Assembly (NCBI GenBank): GCA_013042795.1
Contig: JABDPK010000149.1
Span: 1-21,526, forward strand
From: Saprospiraceae bacterium
GTDB lineage: Bacteria; Bacteroidota; Bacteroidia; Chitinophagales; Saprospiraceae
Direction: 5' to 3'
Length of the DNA: 21,526 bases
Shown here: in pieces, positions 16,520 through 21,526 of the stretch
How the letters are laid out: each line of letters starts with the position of its first letter
How positions within the stretch are numbered: position 1 is the first letter of the stretch
Position numbers and translations under genes: made by a program
Notes under the pieces: model-generated
Database searches by the model: none
Told to the model about the DNA's origin: nothing
Seen by the model: only the letters and a program-made list of their open reading frames with translations

Positions 16520-17515
16520 TTATTCTTTATTTAAAGCCAATGCAAATGAAATTGGTATTAACCCCAGCGTCAGGAATGCATAATCTCCACCGGGTATAAT
16601 CGTTGAAGGAGATACTGTATTGATTATGATCAAAATTAGTATTGGAACCAGGCCCAGTATTGCTCCAATGAGCATCAGGTTGATACCCTTGGCGGATCTT
16701 TCTTCAGCAGTGCTGCTATTATATCTTTTAATCAATGTCAGTAATGCCCAGCCAAAGTAGTATACGATGGTCAAGCCAAACAGGACCCTCATCCCTGTTC
16801 TCAAACCTGTAACCCATTCTGGATCAAGTAGTTCTAGAATTATAATAATTACAGCAAGTAAAACTACTGGTCCAAAAATCAGATAGTTGGCTTTTGATGT
16901 TCCAAGAGGAGATCTTTGGGAAGGAAACTGCAATAGGAATTTGACCAGGTATGCAAATGCCCCGAGGAAAAGTGTTGTGGTTACAATATTGGAAATATCT
17001 CTCATTGCAGGACTTGATAAGTAAGGTCCCCCGAAAAAAGTTAATGAGAATAAAATGGAAAACACTGAAAATAAAGCTGCAGCATAGCTTTTATTGGTCA
17101 TGAATATCCAGATACCGCACAATAGAAATATAAGCCCAAGCAAGAAACCGGCATAATTAAGCATTTTAGAACTTCCTGATGGTGAGGCAAAGGTTAAATC
17201 CATAGCCATTTCTTCTCCATTGCGATCAACAACATAGGACCATGTATCTCCTACTTTCGCTCTTGACTTCAATTCCCAGGATTTTGTATCATTGACACCA
17301 GTTCCATCAATACTTATCAAACGATCACCTACCTGCAGGCCGGCGGCTTCCGCTGGTGAGTCTTGGTCAATCTGGATGATAGTGCTATTACCATCAGTTC
17401 GATAACCGTCAGTTGTATTATTTTTCATATCCATCAGACCTAGAATGGCCCATAATGCTACCAACACGATTAAAATTATCGTTGGCATTTTGTACTTATC
17501 AACTTTAGCTTTCAT
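16520..17515 (-). CDS. PDZ domain plus seven-helix membrane protein without output domain
   Basis: The gene encodes 331 residues. A first membrane helix (about 11-28) leads into a PDZ domain (about 40-110) with the ligand-groove region PAEAAGLQVGDRLISIDG. Seven more helices follow, at about 120-139, 144-163, 174-195, 209-230, 243-263, 278-299 and 311-327. The last helix ends GLIPISFALALNKE. This resembles the membrane sensor half of PDZ/7TM histidine kinases and phosphatases, where LIPLSFAYAI is followed by the signalling domain. Here the protein stops six residues later. A strong terminator follows within 70 nt, so no output domain is encoded behind it. With one helix before it, the PDZ domain should lie in the periplasm. 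Function is unknown; it may sense or tether unfolded or C-terminal peptides. Confidence 0.72.
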   Translation of the reverse strand: MKAKVDKYKMPTIILIVLVALWAILGLMDMKNNTTDGYRTDGNSTIIQIDQDSPAEAAGLQVGDRLISIDGTGVNDTKSWELKSRAKVGDTWSYVVDRNGEEMAMDLTFASPSGSSKMLNYAGFLLGLIFLLCGIWIFMTNKSYAAALFSVFSILFSLTFFGGPYLSSPAMRDISNIVTTTLFLGAFAYLVKFLLQFPSQRSPLGTSKANYLIFGPVVLLAVIIIILELLDPEWVTGLRTGMRVLFGLTIVYYFGWALLTLIKRYNSSTAEERSAKGINLMLIGAILGLVPILILIIINTVSPSTIIPGGDYAFLTLGLIPISFALALNKE

Positions 17516-17740
17516 ATTGTTTTGTATTAATTGGTTACAAGTTCTTGAAGGAAGAATCAGGGGTTCTGAGGTGATTGTTGTTATTAAATATAATATATAT
17601 ATGTAATAAAACTGTATAATAGACTCATATACATAGCCTTAGATAGAAGGCAAAGGAAGTAAATAAGAGACGGAATTGAATTTTTTAATCAAATTCCAGA
17701 TAAGCTAAGAGTGCCTTGATTCTAAGTATAATGGTAAACG

Positions 17741-18985
17741 CTATTTTAATTCTTTATTGAATTTCATATTAAAATCCAACCTGAACCTGTTGCCGGATTC
17801 ATTTTCAATATCCGGGGTCACAAGTCCCTGAACAAAATAAGCCCTTGCGACGACATTGAATCTTGAATCAAAAGCATAAGCCATACGGATTTCATGGCCC
17901 TGGTAATTGGTGTTCCTGTTACGGTTGATATTTCCAAGACGTATCCAGTCGTCCTCAGTGTAATAACTGACAACTGAATATTCTTCCTTATGGGTATAAT
18001 AGTATCCAAATAGCCAATCTCCTTTATTTTTCAATTTACCAGCATTAATACTAAACACATAGCCGGTTTTTTGATCTTTAAAAACGGGATCAATCAATTC
18101 ATCCGGTATGTCATCATAGTCTTCGAGGTTTATGAAATGATCAATACCAATGCTTATTGGAAGGGTAGACTTCAATTCAATTTTCAAACCCGTCACAATG
18201 AAAGTATAGTCCAGCTTGAACCGTTCTCCATTGTAGAAGAAATCTGTGGTTGGCACATTGTTGATATCCCTGAGCGCATAGTATCCACTCGCAAATGTAA
18301 AGTCCAGATTATCCATTTTGAGCCCAAGTTCAAGCTGACCATTTATCATATGTCCATCGATTTGGCCATTTGTCGGATCCGCAGGATCAAAGTTTCCATT
18401 CCCTGTATTGGTTATAAAATACCCGGCTTTTGGCTTGAAGGTCAGATTTCCGGATTTAAATGATGCACCGGCTGCCAACCCTTCCGGATTCACATCATCA
18501 TCCCAGAATAATTCGTTCTGCTTCCAAAATGGGAAACTGTTCTTCCCAACCCACCACCAGTATTTGTCATATTTACCAGCGATGTAGACTTTATCAAGGT
18601 TGACTGGAAAGGCTGAAAATTCACGATGTCCGAAATTGTTATGCGGTGACTGTAGGCTTTCTTCGACACCTGATCTGATCCGCGCACCAAAACTGATGTA
18701 TTCATTCCAGGTATAATTAAACCCAAACCTTAATCTGTGTCTCAAACGGAATCGGTCCTCCCGGTATGTGCCATCAAAATTTCTGGAGTCCCAGTCCTGT
18801 TCTGCACGCATTCTCACATCTCCAAAAAGTTTAAGCGTGCTTGTGCTTTTTTCATCATTGGAAAGCTTTTGTGAATGATCTGGCTTCATTCGATTAGAAT
18901 TTGTATTAGGACCAGGCTGAGCTATTAATTCTGAACCAAAGAAAATTGCACAGAATAATAGAGTGATAAAGGATATGTTTTTCAT
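17741..18985 (-). CDS. Putative outer-membrane porin (beta-barrel)
   Basis: This 414-residue protein has a signal peptide (1-22, ending ELIAQ) and a short linker rich in Asn, Lys and Ser (about 23-50). A barrel follows, beginning LKLFGDVRMRAEQ (about 51-63) and RFRLRHRLRFGFNYTW, the typical opening of putative porins and alginate-export-like barrels in Bacteroidota and Proteobacteria. Alternating amphipathic strands run to the C-terminus (RFRLDFNMKF). WWWVGKNSFPFWKQNELFWDDD forms an aromatic-rich strand-turn often seen in this group. It probably allows diffusion of small solutes; substrate unknown. It is divergent from the TonB receptor at the right end; the two may share regulation. No intrinsic terminator is clear downstream. 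Confidence 0.82.
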   Translation of the reverse strand: MKNISFITLLFCAIFFGSELIAQPGPNTNSNRMKPDHSQKLSNDEKSTSTLKLFGDVRMRAEQDWDSRNFDGTYREDRFRLRHRLRFGFNYTWNEYISFGARIRSGVEESLQSPHNNFGHREFSAFPVNLDKVYIAGKYDKYWWWVGKNSFPFWKQNELFWDDDVNPEGLAAGASFKSGNLTFKPKAGYFITNTGNGNFDPADPTNGQIDGHMINGQLELGLKMDNLDFTFASGYYALRDINNVPTTDFFYNGERFKLDYTFIVTGLKIELKSTLPISIGIDHFINLEDYDDIPDELIDPVFKDQKTGYVFSINAGKLKNKGDWLFGYYYTHKEEYSVVSYYTEDDWIRLGNINRNRNTNYQGHEIRMAYAFDSRFNVVARAYFVQGLVTPDIENESGNRFRLDFNMKFNKELK

Positions 18986-19008
18986 ACCAGTTGATTTTCA
19001 TTTTGTGA

Positions 19009-19067
19009 GTTTACCCTTTTAGAATGCCAGTAGTTTTGATATATAGTTTATAGCATTCCTGGTAAAC
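19009..19067. repeat. Compound inverted repeat upstream of the porin gene
   Basis: GTTTACC (19009-19015) and GAATGC (19022-19027) are matched in reverse order by GCATTC (19053-19058) and GGTAAAC (19061-19067), giving two nested perfect stems of 7 and 6 nt with an internal loop of 6 versus 2 nt. It lies 24-82 nt before the porin start, so it could be a leader hairpin of the porin mRNA or a paired operator. Confidence 0.45.
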
Positions 19068-19222
19068 AAAATTCTAATATGGTATTAATTGAAGAGTTAA
19101 AGAATGATCTTGATCAGTTGCAGACCTAATTTTAGAGCAATGAAAGCTCATTTTAAATCATAACTATTTTAGAGAAGTTAAGGACTCGTTTCCGGGGATG
19201 CCTTTGTATCTGAATTATTATA

Positions 19223-19286
19223 GATTGGAATCGAAGCATATCTGGATTGGATTTCTTTTTGTATATATTAGGATATAATTCCAATC
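19223..19286. repeat. Direct and inverted GATTGGAAT elements upstream of the TonB receptor gene
   Basis: GATTGGAAT (19223-19231) recurs as GATTGGAT (19245-19252) and, inverted, as ATTCCAATC (19278-19286). Two copies are 22 nt apart and thus on the same helix face. All lie within 80 nt of the receptor start codon. The pattern fits a transcription-factor site cluster; no factor is identified. Confidence 0.35.
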
Positions 19287-19299
19287 AAAATTGATACCT

Positions 19300-21526
19300 A
19301 TGCTTTTGCGATTCATTTACCTGTTAGTTCTTTGTATAGGTACGATATTTCTCAATGCACAAAAAGACACTTCATATCTTAAGTATGATCAATTACATTG
19401 GTCGGATATTGAAAATGTAGATTTAAATAAGGCTGTAACAAAGGTAATAGCAGGAACACGAACAGAGCAAAACCTTGAAGACCTTCCTTTTACTGTATTT
19501 GTAATAAGCGGTCAGGAGATACGTGAACATGGATATCATACACTGGTTGATGCTTTAAAACATCTGCCGGGAATCAGGGTATCACAACCGGGCTCTGGTC
19601 TGGATGGAGAATCCTTTATGATGCGTGGATTGTATGGCAACACTTATGCTAAAATTTTGATCAACGATGTGCCTGTCAGACCATCTGTTGTGGGAGCCAT
19701 GCCGATAGGAAGCCAATTGCCAATCCGACAGGCTGAGAGAATAGAAGTGATCTACGGTCCTGCGGCTACCTTATATGGAGCGGATGCGGCTTCAGGGATC
19801 ATCAATATTATTTTGAAGGACAGTGAATATCCAACTTTCGCCCAGGCCGATATTGAAGTTGGTGATGATAATCTTACAAGGTTAACGGCAATGTTTGGAG
19901 GTAAATTCGCCCTGGGTAAAAAAACAATAAAAATTAAAATGTATGGCGGGTACACTTCTTTTAACGACAGGGAGGTAAAATATGACCTTAATAATCTTTA
20001 TAACCCACAGCAATATGAAAATGTACTTGGTTTAAATGCCCAGGATATCATACAATATGAAGATCGTCCTAATTATATAGGAACAACAGGTTCAACCTTT
20101 CTTTCAGCACTTCCTCATTTAAGTAATTATGCCGGGTTTACTGCAAGCCTTGGTGCCATTGAACTCACAGCACAAAGAATGTTCAGAGCTGATCACAGTT
20201 CTATAGGTCTCAATCCTTTTGCGGTATCATACGCTGATCCTCAAAGCTTGATGGGTGAGGAGATCATTTCAAATTCAATCGTAATCAGGAAAGAATATAT
20301 GAAGTGGGATTTCAGCCTTCGATTTAACAGCCTATATTATAGTATCACGCCTTTATCATCGTATAAATATGTTCTACCCCAATTCGGTACGGTTGTAAAT
20401 GCTTTTGCACTTGGGTTTTTAGGTGATACAGGAACCAGCCCTATGATGAACATTCCTCAATTGGTAGATAGTCTCTATCTTTCAGGGTCAAGATATGTAG
20501 CAAGCACATTCAATGATTTTTCAATAGAATTCCAGGCCAATATTCGTATTAATGAGAATATCAGCCTTTCAACAGGATTACAAACTCAAGGAGGCACAGG
20601 TGGTGGCATTGAAAGGTTCAGACCATTTCCCAAGAATACATTGACAGGAGTTATTTTACCCGATATTTTAGTCAATCCATCTGCTTCTTTTTCATCCATA
20701 ACCTCCTTTATGGAAGGTTATATTAAATTTGGATCATTCTCAGCAATTGGTGGGATCCAATTCTTTCTTAGATCAGATGATTTGGAGTCAGATGAAATTG
20801 TGTTCAATCCAAGATTTGGATTATTATATAAAATCACTCCTGCCCTGAGTCTGCGTGCATCGTACAGCCAGGCTTTCAGGTATCCTTCAGCTTTCTTCAA
20901 TAATTCTTCATACACCTTAACTGTACAGGACGACTCATTTAATATTCAAATCGGTTCGCAAAATCTTGAAGCCGAACAAACTATAAACCTGGAGACCGGT
21001 ATACGTTTTACTCCATCAAAAGATATCTCACTTGATGCCAGTATTTATTATATGAAAACGACAAATTTCATAAACTTTGATGTCAACAATAAGGGAACAG
21101 ATCCATTAATTTTTTGGGGATACAACAACGACCCGGGCTCTTTCAACAAATTGACAGGAGGACAAATTAGTCTTTCGGTCAGGAATCTGATTCCGGCTAT
21201 AAAATTAGGAACAGAAGTAAACCTGAATTACTCCCAGGGAAAAGAACGTATACTACAGGTGGACTTTGAAAACAGTGCTGAAAGACAATTACAGGACTTG
21301 CCGGTCATTCGGGCACATCCGGCTTTTATTGGTCATATCAGGATGTCTATTGAACCGGTAAAAAATCTAAGCTTCTTCCTTGATCATTCATTTATGACGA
21401 ATAGCTGGACCAGGAATATGTTACGCATTACAAATGCTATTGCAAATAATTCCCTGGAACAGCTTGAAAACAAGGGGTATTATACACTTGATATTCGTTC
21501 CCTGTTTAAAATAAGTCGTCAATTAA
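19300..21526 (+). CDS. TonB-dependent receptor, partial, runs off the right edge
   Basis: The frame opens at ATG 19300 and stays open to the window edge, giving 742 residues. A signal peptide (1-20, ending FLNA) is followed by a linker of about 35 residues. The plug (about 57-172) contains PFTVFVISGQEI, DALKHLPGIRV, FMMRGLYGN and IEVIYGPAATLYGADAASGIINII, all standard TonB-receptor plug features. The rest is barrel, including RASYSQAFRYPSAF and LEAEQTINLETGIRFTP, the usual transition into late strands. There is no carboxypeptidase-like N-terminal domain, so it is of the iron-complex/cobalamin receptor type rather than SusC type. Substrate unknown. The C-terminal strands are missing only because the window ends. 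It is divergent from the porin gene. Confidence 0.88.
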   Translation, partial: MLLRFIYLLVLCIGTIFLNAQKDTSYLKYDQLHWSDIENVDLNKAVTKVIAGTRTEQNLEDLPFTVFVISGQEIREHGYHTLVDALKHLPGIRVSQPGSGLDGESFMMRGLYGNTYAKILINDVPVRPSVVGAMPIGSQLPIRQAERIEVIYGPAATLYGADAASGIINIILKDSEYPTFAQADIEVGDDNLTRLTAMFGGKFALGKKTIKIKMYGGYTSFNDREVKYDLNNLYNPQQYENVLGLNAQDIIQYEDRPNYIGTTGSTFLSALPHLSNYAGFTASLGAIELTAQRMFRADHSSIGLNPFAVSYADPQSLMGEEIISNSIVIRKEYMKWDFSLRFNSLYYSITPLSSYKYVLPQFGTVVNAFALGFLGDTGTSPMMNIPQLVDSLYLSGSRYVASTFNDFSIEFQANIRINENISLSTGLQTQGGTGGGIERFRPFPKNTLTGVILPDILVNPSASFSSITSFMEGYIKFGSFSAIGGIQFFLRSDDLESDEIVFNPRFGLLYKITPALSLRASYSQAFRYPSAFFNNSSYTLTVQDDSFNIQIGSQNLEAEQTINLETGIRFTPSKDISLDASIYYMKTTNFINFDVNNKGTDPLIFWGYNNDPGSFNKLTGGQISLSVRNLIPAIKLGTEVNLNYSQGKERILQVDFENSAERQLQDLPVIRAHPAFIGHIRMSIEPVKNLSFFLDHSFMTNSWTRNMLRITNAIANNSLEQLENKGYYTLDIRSLFKISRQL

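Larger units (their letters stand above)
18986..19299. other. Divergent intergenic region with two sets of inverted repeats
   Basis: This 314-nt stretch between the porin and TonB receptor start codons holds no gene I can support. It contains a compound inverted repeat (19009-19067), a set of three GATTGGAAT-like elements (19223-19286), and TAGTTTTG (19031-19038), which matches a -7 box on the plus strand but has its nearest TTG 25 nt upstream, longer than usual. TGCCTTTGTATC (19199-19210) is a near-match to a -7 box, about 90 nt before the receptor start. None is a confident promoter. Confidence 0.5.

Noticed and set aside
17585..17592. TATATTTA (minus strand) as a -7 box for the PDZ-7TM gene
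   Set aside because: It misses the final G, lies in a long AT run where such matches occur by chance, and has no TTG at the right distance.
17672..17697. GGAATT/AATTCC hairpin downstream of the porin gene as a terminator
   Set aside because: The stem is short and all A-T apart from two pairs, and it is not followed by a U-run on the minus strand.
20718..20915. Minus-strand open frame inside the right-end TonB receptor
   Set aside because: It lies wholly within barrel coding sequence with no recognisable features; a shadow frame.

Overview
The window looks like chromosomal DNA of a member of the Bacteroidota. The evidence is moderate AT-richness, A-rich leaders in place of Shine-Dalgarno sites, several TAnnTTTG-type -7 promoter elements, SusC/BtuB-style TonB-dependent receptors, and many envelope proteins whose best family resemblance is to that phylum. 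I see no rRNA, tRNA, insertion sequence, prophage, CRISPR array or transposon end. Nearly every gene encodes an envelope or membrane protein.

Left part (1-3972, minus strand). A metal-efflux operon reads leftward: a small secreted His-rich protein (2349-1918), a His-rich lipoprotein adaptor of the CzcB/CusB type (1820-300), and the start of a TolC/CzcC-type outer-membrane channel (278 to the left edge). The cognate RND pump is not in the window and probably lies beyond the edge. Upstream on the same strand is an exported PQQ-type beta-propeller protein of unknown job (3972-2419).

Centre (4148-11134, plus strand). A second, separate tripartite efflux operon: TolC-type channel, lipoprotein adaptor, HAE-type RND pump with the TM4 Asp-Asp pair, and a 106-residue protein with a likely PII-like (ferredoxin-like) fold packed 5 nt behind the pump. 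A diheme lipoprotein follows, joining a cytochrome c domain to a DUF3365 (Tll0287-like) heme domain. It appears to have its own promoter next to a perfect palindrome.

Right-centre (11144-17515). A BtuB-sized TonB-dependent receptor (minus) is divergent from a DUF418/YeiB-like membrane protein (plus). Next come an MscS-type channel and a CorA-type Mg/Co transporter, both minus and in one unit, and then a PDZ plus seven-helix membrane protein with no output domain (minus). A strong bidirectional hairpin terminator at 16449-16484 insulates the last two units.

Right end (17741-21526). A putative outer-membrane porin (minus) is divergent from a second TonB-dependent receptor (plus) that runs off the right edge. 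Their 314-bp intergenic region carries two sets of inverted repeats.

The most promising candidate for something under-described is the four-gene RND operon with its PII-like last gene. A mechanism in which a small trimeric PII-like protein binds the pump from the cytoplasm is plausible but is inference. The dyads next to the -7 elements, the kinase-less PDZ-7TM protein and the cytochrome c/DUF3365 fusion are secondary leads.
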